Shown here: piece after piece, positions 18,317-26,898 of the stretch | Layout: each line of letters opens with the position of its first letter | Position numbering within the stretch: the stretch's first letter is position 1 | NCBI RefSeq assembly: GCF_003991975.1 | Contig: NZ_CP029822.1 | Span: 186,001-250,000 of the forward strand | DNA from: Entomomonas moraniae | Lineage (GTDB): Bacteria > Pseudomonadota > Gammaproteobacteria > Pseudomonadales > Pseudomonadaceae | Reading direction: 5' to 3' | DNA: 64,000 nt | Translations under genes and position numbers: made by a program | Notes under the pieces: model-generated | What the model saw: only the letters and a program-made list of their open reading frames with translations | What the model was told of the DNA's origin: nothing | Databases searched by the model: none

Positions 18317-18650
18317 AAATCTCTCCTAGATTTTCCATTGAATAATTAGCACTACTTCTGGATGTGCATAATTAGTGTAGTTTGTTTATCAAGATATGTT
18401 TATTAAACTAAGGCATTGATGTCATGAAAATATTCTTATTAATAAAGCTCGATTGATTGAGTAATATTTAGCAAATGGGATAGAGTCATCAAAAGTAGGC
18501 TATGCTGCTTGTTGATTGTGCTTCAGCCTGTTTTGCTGTACCTGTTGATTTGATTGGTTAGTTTGTGGCGCATTCATTGACAAGCGCGACGATACTTCTT
18601 GTATAATAAAAAAATCTTTTTAATAAGAATAAATCGTAAATGGAGATGGA
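18317..18650 (-). pseudogene. SSB-like C-terminal remnant (about 18465-18605)
   Basis: The minus strand reads APQTNQSNQQVQQN, one stop, then PTFDDSIPF. That is the Gln-rich linker and acidic tip (DDxIPF) by which single-stranded DNA-binding proteins recruit partners. The body of the protein and the final stop are gone. The other bases of this gap (18317-18465, 18606-18650) show nothing I recognise. With the integrase and DUF4224 remnants on the same strand it indicates an eroded phage early region. Confidence 0.5.
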
Positions 18651-19133
18651 ATGGACGTTATTTGGCAAACAGTATTTATTGGAGTCGGAGCAACGCTCAT
18701 CATGGATGCTTGGGCTGTTATACAAAAAAGAGTTTGGAATATACCACCGTTAGACTATAGATTAGTTGGACGATGGGTGGGTTGTTTTTTTCAAAAAAAA
18801 CTTATCCATAAAACAATTATACAAACCTCTCAAGTTAAGGGAGAGGTTATAATAGGATGGTTTTTACATTATTTAATCGGTATTGTTTTTTCTTTTTTAA
18901 TGATTTGGGTCGTTGGATATAAATGGTTATTAAATCCAACATTTTTTCCAGCATTAATCGCTGGAATAATTAGTGTGATAGCTCCTTTTTTTATCATGCA
19001 GCCATGTTTTGGATTCGGGATTGCTGCATCCCTTACGCCTAAACCTAACTCTGCTCGTTTTCGAAGTTTAATAGCTCATGTGTCATTCGGTGTAGGTCTC
19101 TATATAAGTGCAGAGCTTTTGTGTCTAATATGA
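18651..19133 (+). CDS. DUF2938 family membrane protein
   Basis: A 160-residue protein with four predicted membrane helices (start VIWQTVFIGVGATLIMDAWA; middle GWFLHYLIGIVFSFLMIWVV). The sequence fits DUF2938, a widespread family without assigned function. Conserved points include IMDAW, LVGRWVG, and MQPCFGFGIAASLTPKP near the C-terminus. It has no partner gene nearby. Confidence 0.8.
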   Translation: MDVIWQTVFIGVGATLIMDAWAVIQKRVWNIPPLDYRLVGRWVGCFFQKKLIHKTIIQTSQVKGEVIIGWFLHYLIGIVFSFLMIWVVGYKWLLNPTFFPALIAGIISVIAPFFIMQPCFGFGIAASLTPKPNSARFRSLIAHVSFGVGLYISAELLCLI

Positions 19134-19191
19134 ATTAGTTAGATCAACTTCTTATGCTTATTAATAAATTAAAAATTTTTAAACCATATAA

Positions 19192-19578
19192 TTAAATGCC
19201 ATTGATTGAGAGGTGTTTGGTGAACAGAATATCATCGTCGAAATCGTTATGGTAGGTTGGTGTTGCTTGCTGGCTCTGTTGTGGCCTATTTTCTGTGGTT
19301 GCGGTTTGTTGCTGGTTAGATTGTTGTTGTTGCGCACCTTTTCTTATTTCACGTTCTGTCAAGTGGGCGTTATTGAAGTCTTTAGTTTTTTTAGACTTGT
19401 TAGGCTCTAAAACAACATGATGAGTTGTTAAAATTGTAGGTTTTATAATATCGGCACTACTGAGATAAAGCGAATCAAAAACCTTTCTATAATCTGTTTT
19501 GTTTGCGTTATTCTGTGACGTTTCTTTAGTAACTATCTTCTTTAATCTTACTAATACCCCCTGTATAGGATCATTTTG
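19192..19578 (-). pseudogene. Open frame with SSB-like acidic tail, no start codon
   Basis: About 128 open codons on the minus strand without any ATG. It reads through Gln-rich sequence (IRKGAQQQQSNQQQTATTEN) to DFDDDILF, again like an SSB tip (DDDIPF), then runs on to TAA at 19192. The N-terminal part is missing, so it is the 3' part of a lost gene. It could be a phage single-strand-binding protein or another replication protein using the same tip. Confidence 0.45.
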
Positions 19579-19650
19579 TTAATTAACTTATTTGGTTAAT
19601 ATGGCTATAATAAAAAGCATAAGTATCATTCATAATGGAAGGAGCTAGAC

Positions 19651-20010
19651 ATGTTGAAGCGAGATGATATTTTTAATTATGTAGAAAAAAAATATGATGT
19701 AAAACCATATTATGCTTGGGAAAAATATCCGAGCTATGCAGTATTAAGACATGATAATGATAAATGGTTCGGACTAATAATGAATGTCCAAAAAGAAAAA
19801 TTGGGAATTGATGGAAATGACTCAGTTGATGTTTTAGATTTAAAAGCTCCGCCTGATATTATAGGGTCTTTAAGATTGAGCAAAGACTTTTTACCTGCTT
19901 ATCACATGAATAAAGAACATTGGGTATCTATACTGCTTGATGGTTCTGTGCCTACAGCCCAAATTTGTGAACTGATTGATTCAAGTTTTGATTTAACAAA
20001 GATGAAATAA
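19651..20010 (+). CDS. MmcQ/YjbR family protein
   Basis: A 119-residue YjbR-like protein: LKRDDIFNYVEKKYDVKPYY, then YAVLRHDNDKWFGLIMNV, and the C-terminal LLDGSVPTAQICELIDSSFD. The family has a CyaY-like fold and is often called a DNA-binding protein, but its role is not settled. An AAGGAG site lies eight bases upstream of the ATG. Confidence 0.88.
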   Translation: MLKRDDIFNYVEKKYDVKPYYAWEKYPSYAVLRHDNDKWFGLIMNVQKEKLGIDGNDSVDVLDLKAPPDIIGSLRLSKDFLPAYHMNKEHWVSILLDGSVPTAQICELIDSSFDLTKMK

Positions 20011-20128
20011 CTTTCATTATTCCAAATGTATTTTGTTAGTTAACTGGTGCGGAGCGGTTAAATTCTATTCGCATAGTTTCAATTGCTTTCTTATAGATAG
20101 AATTGGCTGAAAGTTACACGGTAATGAA

Positions 20129-20260
20129 ATGGATATACTATTTGCGATAGGAATTTTTATTGTATCGTTCTGTCTATATGGTATGGATATATGGTGGCTT
20201 TCTCTTAATGGTGTTATAGGAAGTGCATTTTATCTAGCCTTCAAGATAGACAGGCTATAA
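20129..20260 (+). CDS. Very small membrane protein (43 residues)
   Basis: An ATG-initiated frame encoding MDILFAIGIFIVSFCLYGMD and one more hydrophobic segment ending KIDRL. It is a plausible one- or two-helix membrane peptide, but the ribosome site is weak and there is no recognised homologue, so it may not be expressed. Confidence 0.3.
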   Translation: MDILFAIGIFIVSFCLYGMDIWWLSLNGVIGSAFYLAFKIDRL

Positions 20261-20579
20261 TTGTCGTCTTTGGCATGGTTTAATTATAGTAATTTTTTCA
20301 TCATAAAAAGGGTAGAAAATTAATTTTATGTACTTTATTTGTTATTTAATGCTGTTATTTCTAATATAGAATGATAGCGTTACTTCAGGTTTAATGATCT
20401 TCAAGCCGCTCTTATTGGCCCTCCAGTTTTATTTTTTATACCTTCTAGGATGTTTTGTTGGCTCAAATTATACTCTTACTAATTGTATTAAATCTTTATA
20501 TATTAATTAACTGGAGCAGGGCAGTTAAGCTCTGATTGTATAATCTCTTTAGAGCATAACTTTTTCAATGGAGTAGTAA
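20261..20579. other. Non-coding stretch
   Basis: No gene recognised. The minus strand near 20500-20570 ends a short frame in ELNCPAPVN-stop. A related end, EFNRSAPVN-stop, lies at about 20040-20110. These look like two copies of a lost gene end. Confidence 0.4.
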
Positions 20580-21005
20580 ATGTTTAAATTTATCTCGGTT
20601 GTAATGATCTTAACGTTTTTTGCAACCCTTTCTCAGGCAGATGAGGATCTTCTTTGCCCTGAAAAGCCTCACTATATCGTCTTTGATGAAGCTGATATAA
20701 AAGTCTGTGATCTTATTCTTGATCATGCTTTATTGGATAAACCCATGTCTGCACATTCAGTCGTTGCAAGCTTTTATACTGAGAAGCATTTCTATGATAA
20801 ACGAGACGACTGGGTTGCTTCTTTTGTTTTTGATGATGGTACACAAAAATATTATGGTTATAATCAGCAAGAGAATAAAATTCAGGCTATGAGTTCTGAA
20901 CAATTTTTTAAAAAATTCAAGTCTATAAACAGATGTAATGCTAGTCCAGAGATACCTTTATTTAAAAAAGTTATCCAAAACCTTAATGATCCACATTTAT
21001 TTTAA
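20580..21005 (+). CDS. Secreted protein of unknown function
   Basis: A 141-residue protein with a signal peptide (MFKFISVVMILTFFATLSQA) and an acidic mature part with three Cys. A GGAG site lies 8-9 bases before the ATG. The mature part contains VASFVFDDGTQKYYGYN, suggesting a nitrous-oxide-reductase accessory (NosL)-like fold, but I cannot support a named family. A periplasmic location is likely. Confidence 0.65.
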   Translation: MFKFISVVMILTFFATLSQADEDLLCPEKPHYIVFDEADIKVCDLILDHALLDKPMSAHSVVASFYTEKHFYDKRDDWVASFVFDDGTQKYYGYNQQENKIQAMSSEQFFKKFKSINRCNASPEIPLFKKVIQNLNDPHLF

Positions 21006-21176
21006 GCAGATTGCTTTATACTTTCGATTAAATAAGAATAACGTTTTTCTATGATTTAACTTAATGCTGGGAGGCTTAGAGAAACAATAACGAGTCCGTT
21101 AAAAACCCTGTATTAAGTGTTGAATAATCGGTATTGTTATCCTATTCTGTCTCTATGTTTCTCAAAGGAAAAAAGG

Positions 21177-21680
21177 ATGAGGAAAATTATATTTATGGGA
21201 CTAAGTATTTTTTTATTGACTGGATGCGGACAAAAAGAATATACGTTAGAGGAAGCTATAACACCTGATTCTACATTTGGTGTAAACGGTAATACATCAT
21301 TAGATGAAATTAAAAGTAAGTTAACTTTAAGAGAAGTCCAGCCTAATATCTATGTTTCTAATGAAGCACTAAAGCCATATAAGCTGTTTGATAAGTACAC
21401 TTATGTAGCAAATAAAGGAAAAATATGTAGTGTACAAGCCAAAAAAATATATGATTCAGTTAATTCTAACGAGATGAGAAAAGATTTATCTTTTTTGAAA
21501 GATAAGATTACTAGTATTTATGGAGATAAAGCATATAAATATACAAATCATAATGCTTCAAAGTGGGTAAATGACTTATCGAATACGATTGTATTAATGA
21601 GTATTGAAGATAAGGAAGAAAATAAAAGTACTATAGGATATTCAATTTTTATAGGTGATTGCCCTGCCATTGAAAAATAA
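21177..21680 (+). CDS. Putative lipoprotein
   Basis: A 167-residue lipoprotein: MRKIIFMGLSIFLLTGCGQK has a lipobox LLTGC with lipidation at Cys17. I chose ATG 21177 because AAGGAAAAAAGG precedes it; an in-frame ATG at 21117 would add 20 residues before the signal. The mature part has two more Cys (KICSVQAKKIYD and GDCPAIEK). No family recognised. Inner or outer membrane sorting is uncertain. Confidence 0.65.
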   Translation: MRKIIFMGLSIFLLTGCGQKEYTLEEAITPDSTFGVNGNTSLDEIKSKLTLREVQPNIYVSNEALKPYKLFDKYTYVANKGKICSVQAKKIYDSVNSNEMRKDLSFLKDKITSIYGDKAYKYTNHNASKWVNDLSNTIVLMSIEDKEENKSTIGYSIFIGDCPAIEK

Positions 21681-21989
21681 GCAAATTTTCCTGATGAGGG
21701 TTAAATGTATTGACAAAGAATTGATCTGACAGTGTTCTTTATTAGAATATATTTAAACCTGTCAATCGGCAACAAGCGAGGAGTAGTTATTTGCTTACGA
21801 TCATTTCTTATAATGCTCGAAATATGTATCGTATTTGTACCCTTAAGAAACTCTTTTTTGTTGTTATTAAGTTTCAACTAAAAGGGGGTAGAACACCTTG
21901 TTCATTTTCAAATTAAACAGGCAATAAATAATATAAATATGAATGTTCTCGCCAAATTGAAGGTAGATAAGCCTTTGGTAAGGCTAAAC
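21681..21989. other. Non-coding stretch
   Basis: About 310 AT-rich bases between convergent genes. I see no start with a ribosome site, hairpin terminator or family match on either strand. Confidence 0.4.
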
Positions 21990-22508
21990 TTATGGAGAAG
22001 CTGGGCTATCCAATAGTAATTGATAAAATACTAAATTCAACCAACGATCAAATTTATAACCTATTTCTGGTAGCATCCCAACGAGTTGAAAACCATGCTT
22101 TTCATGTAAAATAATACTCCCTTTGTTCTCAGCATCTATTCCTGCAATCATGGCATGATAATTATTTTGGCGCGCTGATTGGATAAGTAATTTAAGTATG
22201 ACATGTCCTAATCCACGACCTCGATGATTTTTATGTACGTAAATCGAATGTTCTATGGAGTATTGGTATGCAGCCCAATTTCTAAATGCCCCATAACTTC
22301 CAAATGCAATCAGTTCTCCTGCAGATGACTCTAAACCGATAACTGGATAATTACTGTTATTTTTGACTTTAAACCAGTTGGTCATGTCTTCCATCGTACG
22401 GCTTTTGTAATCGTATAATGCAGTCGAGGTTTCAATAGCCTCATTAAAAATATCGAGTATGCTGCTTGCGTGTTTTTCATAAGTACAATTAATAATGTTA
22501 TATTCCAT
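21990..22508 (-). CDS. GNAT N-acetyltransferase, phosphinothricin/methionine-sulfoximine type
   Basis: A 172-residue acetyltransferase. The acetyl-CoA loop is HRGRGLGHVILKLLI, preceded by EHSIYVHKNH, with IAGIDAENKGSIILHEKHGF after it. These are the hallmarks of the Pat/MnaT (YncA) branch, which acetylates L-methionine sulfoximine and related amino acid analogues. Physiological substrate is not certain. GAGAG lies upstream of the ATG. It lies in accessory DNA with no linked gene. Confidence 0.85.
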   Translation of the reverse strand: MEYNIINCTYEKHASSILDIFNEAIETSTALYDYKSRTMEDMTNWFKVKNNSNYPVIGLESSAGELIAFGSYGAFRNWAAYQYSIEHSIYVHKNHRGRGLGHVILKLLIQSARQNNYHAMIAGIDAENKGSIILHEKHGFQLVGMLPEIGYKFDRWLNLVFYQLLLDSPASP

Positions 22509-22637
22509 TGCAAACTCTCTTTCGCAGGGTTTTATAATTACTATTATAATGGGTTTTTATTTAAGTTGACTGGCTAATAGTGTTAGAAATCATTGAGTTA
22601 TTTATAGGTTAAAATATCATTATCCACCTAATTTAGC

Positions 22638-22781
22638 TTATTTGGTTAGAGAAATAATTCTTTTTCCATCCTCGATACTAAAGCAAGGAACAATAATTTT
22701 ATTAGCTCCATTTCTGATGTCATTAATAATGGCTAGATTGCCTGACATCATGTTATGAACTTTTGGCTTTATTAGTTTCAT
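22638..22781 (-). CDS. Small conserved-looking protein of 47 residues
   Basis: Short frame on the minus strand, MKLIKPKVHNMMSGNLAIIN to SIEDGKRIISLTK. It is preceded by a near-perfect AGGAGGT ribosome site seven bases before the ATG, which is the main reason for calling it. The protein is basic, without membrane segment or signal peptide. No family recognised. Confidence 0.5.
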   Translation of the reverse strand: MKLIKPKVHNMMSGNLAIINDIRNGANKIIVPCFSIEDGKRIISLTK

Positions 22782-23029
22782 CTAGCTACCTCCTAGCGAG
22801 GGGTTTTAGTATTCATACTTTCCATTATAATACATTTGTTACATCTATTTTTCTCTTGAGGGATTACCATTGAGAGGATATGTGCAATATATTGTATGTA
22901 TAAAGTAGAAATTCCAATTAGTGATATTAATAAAATAGTTTCAGAAATGAAAAAATATCAGTTATCAGAAATATAGTTATTCTTTTAAGGCGGGAAGCGA
23001 GTAGTGCCTAAAATATAGCAGTAATCAAC
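22782..23029. other. Non-coding stretch
   Basis: Between the small gene and cho. One 27-codon frame on the plus strand (MYKVEIPISDINKIVSEMKK) has no ribosome site. Nothing else recognised. Confidence 0.35.
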
Positions 23030-23851
23030 TTAAAAAGGGACTGGTGTGTCAACTTTAGAGAGTTCAATAATCTCAGGATTATTATGCTTTAAAAAGCTAA
23101 TTACTATCTGATAACTATCACGACTAAAAAGAGGAAGAGGAGCATTTATGGGATTATTTAAATCTGTCACCGTTGTCATATAACGCCATTGATTAATAAT
23201 GTGGCATTGTTTAAGCTGATGTAAATGGTCCTCCTCAATAATTGCAATGGGTCCACTCCATTGCCAACTGATAACTGAAAAACTCTCAAAAGCCTTTACT
23301 AATCTTTGATTATGGATATCCAAAGGCTCTTTATCACAACAAACCCCCAAACATCTTTTAATTTGAAAATTAAAGCAACTTCGAGTTGTTTTTTCCAACT
23401 CCAACACCTTAGCGCAGAGTTGATTTTTTTCAATAAATTTTTTTAGCCAATATTTAGCTCTATGAGGCGATTGATATAAACCGACACTCACTTGATCATC
23501 TTTAATTTCATCAACTAACATTAAATGAGGCTTAAAGTCATCCGTTAATACCCACGAATATAAATGTTTCAACTGCCTTAAACGTCTATTAAATAATGGC
23601 TGTTGTTTTTTTACTTCGGCAGACTCCAATAACAGTGCTCCTAATTCTCCAGCGGTACATTGATAATTAATAAAAGTGGTTTGATGCATCATCTCTGCGT
23701 GACGTTTAGACTCATTAATATTATAAAAGTGTGACAATACACGCTTACGAATATTAATACTCTTCCCTATATATAGCAGTGTGTTCTCACTGTTATAAAA
23801 ATAATAAACCCCTGGTCTTTCAGGTAAACAATAACAAGATTCAAGAATCAT
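23030..23851 (-). CDS. cho: Excinuclease Cho (UvrC homologue)
   Basis: GIY-YIG endonuclease homologous to the N-terminal half of UvrC. It makes the 3' incision in nucleotide excision repair after UvrAB damage recognition, on bulky lesions that UvrC handles poorly. The 273-residue protein shows GVYYFYNSENTLLYIGKS, then RKRVLSHF, an AGELGALLLESAEVK helix and CLGVC cysteines. Cho is SOS-induced in E. coli. Here its ATG overlaps the ancestral umuC stop as ATGA, placing it third in a umuD-umuC-cho SOS operon. Confidence 0.9.
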   Translation of the reverse strand: MILESCYCLPERPGVYYFYNSENTLLYIGKSINIRKRVLSHFYNINESKRHAEMMHQTTFINYQCTAGELGALLLESAEVKKQQPLFNRRLRQLKHLYSWVLTDDFKPHLMLVDEIKDDQVSVGLYQSPHRAKYWLKKFIEKNQLCAKVLELEKTTRSCFNFQIKRCLGVCCDKEPLDIHNQRLVKAFESFSVISWQWSGPIAIIEEDHLHQLKQCHIINQWRYMTTVTDLNNPINAPLPLFSRDSYQIVISFLKHNNPEIIELSKVDTPVPF

Positions 23852-24062
23852 AGCTTAATACTAAGTAACTCATCCAACATATAAGATTAACTGTACGCCC
23901 CTCCACAATGGGTACTAATGGTTTAATTTCATTAGAGCGAGCAATCACACAGCCATCATTATTAGAAAGAATGCCTACAGGCCTTCCTTCTAGCTTAGGA
24001 TTAAATACACGCTCACAACTGGCATAAAAATTATTACAATCAATCAAGCCGATCATGAACAC
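23848..24062 (-). pseudogene. umuC: umuC with large internal deletion
   Basis: Only the first about 48 residues of the Pol V catalytic subunit remain (MIGLIDCNNFYASCERVFNP to CVIARSNEIKPL), with the first catalytic Asp and the NNDGCVIAR motif. The frame then runs out after 25 unrelated codons (73 in all). In a shifted frame just before cho the DNA still reads YMLDELLSIKL-stop, the normal C-terminal end of UmuC. About 350 residues are therefore deleted and the pieces are out of frame. The palm and little-finger domains are lost, so no polymerase is made. Confidence 0.85.
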
Positions 24063-24502
24063 TTTCCCTGTAACGAGTGAATATTATAAATAACCACTCC
24101 CCACACATGAGCTTCTTTACCTAACAAAGGAATAGGCGGGTACAGACTATTGCCAGAAACCAGAAAAGGTTCACCTTTAATATAAGACAGTTTCTTACAC
24201 GTAAGCTCCCCATCAATAGCTATGATAACAACATCCCCCGCTTTGGCATCCAATGACCTATCGACAATCAGCAAATCACCACTAAAAATACCATAATCCA
24301 CCATTGAATCACCAATCGCTCTAATATAATAAGTAGCATTAGGATGCTGTACAAGATACTCTGTTAATTCAAGCTTTGCCTCAGCATAATCATCCGCAGG
24401 AGATGGAAAGCCTGCTCTAACTGGGATATCAACAAGGGGTAAAGAAAAATTATTTGAAATGGAAGCACTACCAAGCACAATAATACTAGATTTGCGCAAC
24501 AT
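24053..24502 (-). CDS. umuD: UmuD, LexA-like self-cleaving SOS protein
   Basis: A 149-residue S24 peptidase. Catalytic Ser66 lies in GDSMVDYG and Lys103 in DGELTCKKL. The cleavage point is Ala30-Gly31 in VRAGFPSPADDY. Normally RecA filament triggers cleavage to UmuD', which activates UmuC in translesion synthesis. The gene looks intact although its partner umuC is deleted. GGAG lies seven bases before the ATG. A half-site TACTGTAT of the LexA box lies about 20 bp upstream, but the second half is degenerate. Confidence 0.92.
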   Translation of the reverse strand: MLRKSSIIVLGSASISNNFSLPLVDIPVRAGFPSPADDYAEAKLELTEYLVQHPNATYYIRAIGDSMVDYGIFSGDLLIVDRSLDAKAGDVVIIAIDGELTCKKLSYIKGEPFLVSGNSLYPPIPLLGKEAHVWGVVIYNIHSLQGKCS

Positions 24503-24720
24503 CAGTCTCCGGGAGAAAAATGGATTTAATACAGTATGAAAAAAAGAAATAATAATGATAAAAATTAAATACTAAGATGAGTTAATAGTATTATTTAAAA
24601 ATACTGCTGGTCAACCTTTCGAGTAATCACAAATATTACATTTTATGAATAACTATGAAATACTATATCAAATGTTTTGCGATGTTATACAAGTACTAGG
24701 CGTTACCAAAAAGGAAGCGC

Positions 24721-25077
24721 CTAATCAACAGTATAAGGTTCGCCAAATTTATTTCTAATTTTATTAAGTATGTTATGAAATAAGGTATTTATCTCTTGTG
24801 ATTTTGTGAATTTCACATTAAAACTACCTGAGATACTACATAATTTATTATTTCTGAAGTGATAGTTATATTGTTTAATTATTTTATCTGGTTCTGGTGA
24901 ACTAAAGGATATTAAATATCCTTGCGGTCCTCCTAATAAGAGTTCAACATTTTTAGATTCAATCTCGTCTTTAGTCATATATTTATATGTTCCCCATGCG
25001 ATTTTTTGATTAGCATGGGATAAGTTAATAAAAATACTAATGAAAACACAAATAGATGCCTCATTAAAGGCTTTTAT
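24721..25077 (-). pseudogene. Frameshifted small secreted protein
   Basis: The last 85 codons (MTKDEIESKNVELLLGG to FGEPYTVD) form an ATG frame, but the same frame is open farther upstream (LSHANQKIAWGTYKY) with no ATG. An ATG at 25064 in the next frame encodes a signal-like MRHLFVFSLVFLLTYP. Joining the two with one frameshift near 25010-25020 gives a normal secreted protein of about 115 residues. I therefore read it as a pseudogene, or a gene containing a sequence error. Family unknown. Confidence 0.5.
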
Positions 25078-25198
25078 CTAGATCTTAAATATATTAGTTT
25101 TCAGGTGGAGGGATAATAATTTAGTACTTGTTATAGTACTCATATATTTATTTATAAAGAGAAGAGTGTCAAGAGACGATAAAAAGAGAAGATTTTCT

Positions 25199-25651
25199 TT
25201 AAAGATTTTTGATTTTATCTGCTACAAACTCATCAATAGAGGCTAAACATGCAGCAATAGCTAATAATTCTAATAAAAAAAGAAATAACATAAATAAAAA
25301 AAGAAATAATATAGGTTCATCGGCTATTACTATAGATGGAGCAAAAATAGCATAACGAATATTAATTTGATTTACTGTTTGATTACTATTGTATTCATCT
25401 ATCGTCGCATTTATGATTGTATTATTAACTTTAAATGTAATCTCTACATCAGTACACCTTTCTGTATGAATACCTCTTAAGTTAGATGGCTTCATTGTGC
25501 AGCCTTTGATAACTTTGGCTTTGGCTTCTTTTGAAAAAAACCAATATAGAATAGGTTTAAAGAGTGTATCTTTTGTAAGGTATCCAGTTGGTATTAGTAT
25601 TACAGTAAGAGATAAAGCCATAACAAATAGACGAATTATTTTTTTTAGCAT
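25199..25651 (-). CDS. Putative inner-membrane protein with periplasmic loop
   Basis: A 150-residue protein with a hydrophobic N-terminal helix (residues about 7-27), a loop of about 80 residues with two Cys, and a second strongly hydrophobic helix (ILFLFLFMLFLFLLELLAI). Topology would place the loop in the periplasm. No family recognised; no partner gene. The ATG lacks a strong ribosome site. Confidence 0.5.
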   Translation of the reverse strand: MLKKIIRLFVMALSLTVILIPTGYLTKDTLFKPILYWFFSKEAKAKVIKGCTMKPSNLRGIHTERCTDVEITFKVNNTIINATIDEYNSNQTVNQINIRYAIFAPSIVIADEPILFLFLFMLFLFLLELLAIAACLASIDEFVADKIKNL

Positions 25652-25690
25652 GTAAAAAACTCTTAAATATTAATTAACTTTGTTTATGAT

Positions 25691-26056
25691 TTATTTTCGC
25701 CTAAAATCCCAAGGTGCAATAGGATTCTTATCCGCCCATAAGCCCGTCTTGCTCTTTCTTGCCTGCTCTCCAGCTTGCATATATTTTTCGTTATTCTTGG
25801 TAAAAGGCCAATACCAAGCCATACCAATTTCAATCATTTTAAAATTGATATCAGCTCTTACTGTACACTCCATGCACATATCATTAGGAACTGGTTCTTG
25901 ACATGAACTTGGAACATCAGTGTAAATAGTTGCTAGCGTTTTTCTGTACTTATTTTTTCCGTGCAACTCTAAAAGTACATTCTTGTTAAATATCACATCT
26001 GATAACGCCTGCTTGGATCTATTGCCGAAAGCCAGTTTAACAATGATTACCATCAA
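25691..26056 (-). pseudogene. Truncated thermonuclease (SNase-like)
   Basis: The C-terminal two thirds of a staphylococcal-nuclease-like domain: GNRSKQALSDVIFNKNVLLE, YRKTLATIY, INFKMIEIGMAWYW, then GLWADKNPIAPWDFR, the classic end. The N-terminal part with signal peptide and the first catalytic Arg and Glu is missing, and only a TTG or an internal ATG is available. It is therefore probably inactive. Confidence 0.65.
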
Positions 26057-26770
26057 TAAAATGGATTAATTACAAAGCCATTCTTAATAGAAATGATAAG
26101 GTATAATGTTTGAAAATATCTATGAGCATGTTGTGATGTAGATTTCTGTAAAATATTTAGTTTTAGAAAGATCATTAATAATAAAAATACTTATTATGCG
26201 CATTGCTTTTTCCGATGTAAAAAAATAAAAGTAAAGTTGTATAAAATTGATAACGTAAGTATAAACAGATGCCTACGTCTTTTCGATTATTTGTTAAAAG
26301 GGAATATTATATTAATTTTAGCAGTCAAACAGAGGTACGCAATTGATCATTGGATGCATTAAATAGTATCACTTTATCAATTGAGTGCATTTCAGGAATA
26401 GAAGCTTTACTTAAAGCTATAAATTTACAAGACAAAGAGGGATATAATCGGAAAACTATTTTTAATTAATCTAGATTGAGCCGTGGTGTAAGTAGTGATT
26501 ATATTATGATGCCCAGTGACCAAAAAGAATAACTTAAAAATGCCATTGGTGGAGAATAAATAAACTCTTTTAATGAGATTTTTATTAGATAATTTTAAGA
26601 GCAAAGTCTATCTATCAGATCATTCTTGCATTATTTGATTAAAAAATATACACAAGTGTTTACATAGCTAAAATAACGGTTAAGTATTAACAGGGCTTTA
26701 AAGAGAATGAAAATTGAAGAGTTACGGAAGTTATTAACGGCTAATTAGTTGATTAGTACAATATAATTTG
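26057..26770. other. Decayed stretch with phage-tail-like remnant
   Basis: No intact gene in about 700 bp. Around 26350-26460 the plus strand reads SLYQLSAFQEIEALLKAINL with stops on both sides, resembling the start of phage minor tail or tail-assembly proteins (pattern LxxLSAxxRIE). This is weak evidence but fits the other phage fragments between 17.4 and 26.9 kb. Confidence 0.35.
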
Positions 26771-26863
26771 CGGATTTGTAACCCGCTGTATGAACCATTC
26801 TGCCACTAGACTATAGATGTTGACTACTTTATGTTGCTGATGTTTTATTGTCATATCATTTCC
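26771..26863. repeat. 93-bp direct repeat, copy 2 (pseudo tRNA-Cys half plus flank)
   Basis: Same orientation as 17297-17389, 84% identical without gaps. The tRNA-derived part (26771-26812, minus strand) keeps an anticodon arm, now with loop TTACAAA, and a degraded 5' acceptor strand. The 3' half with T arm and CCA is absent, so it cannot make a tRNA. A candidate right-hand attachment remnant of the prophage. Confidence 0.75.
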
Positions 26864-26898
26864 TAATTGTTTTGGTATTGTTTCTGCGTCAGGCATTT

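Noticed and set aside
19213..19410. 65-codon plus-strand frame rich in Leu, Phe and Cys
   Set aside because: It is the complement of the Gln-rich minus-strand tail ending DFDDDILF, lacks a ribosome site, and resembles no family.
24503..24560. Complete LexA box upstream of umuD
   Set aside because: Only one half-site (TACTGTAT) is visible; the partner half does not match CAG at the right spacing, so I did not list it as a feature.
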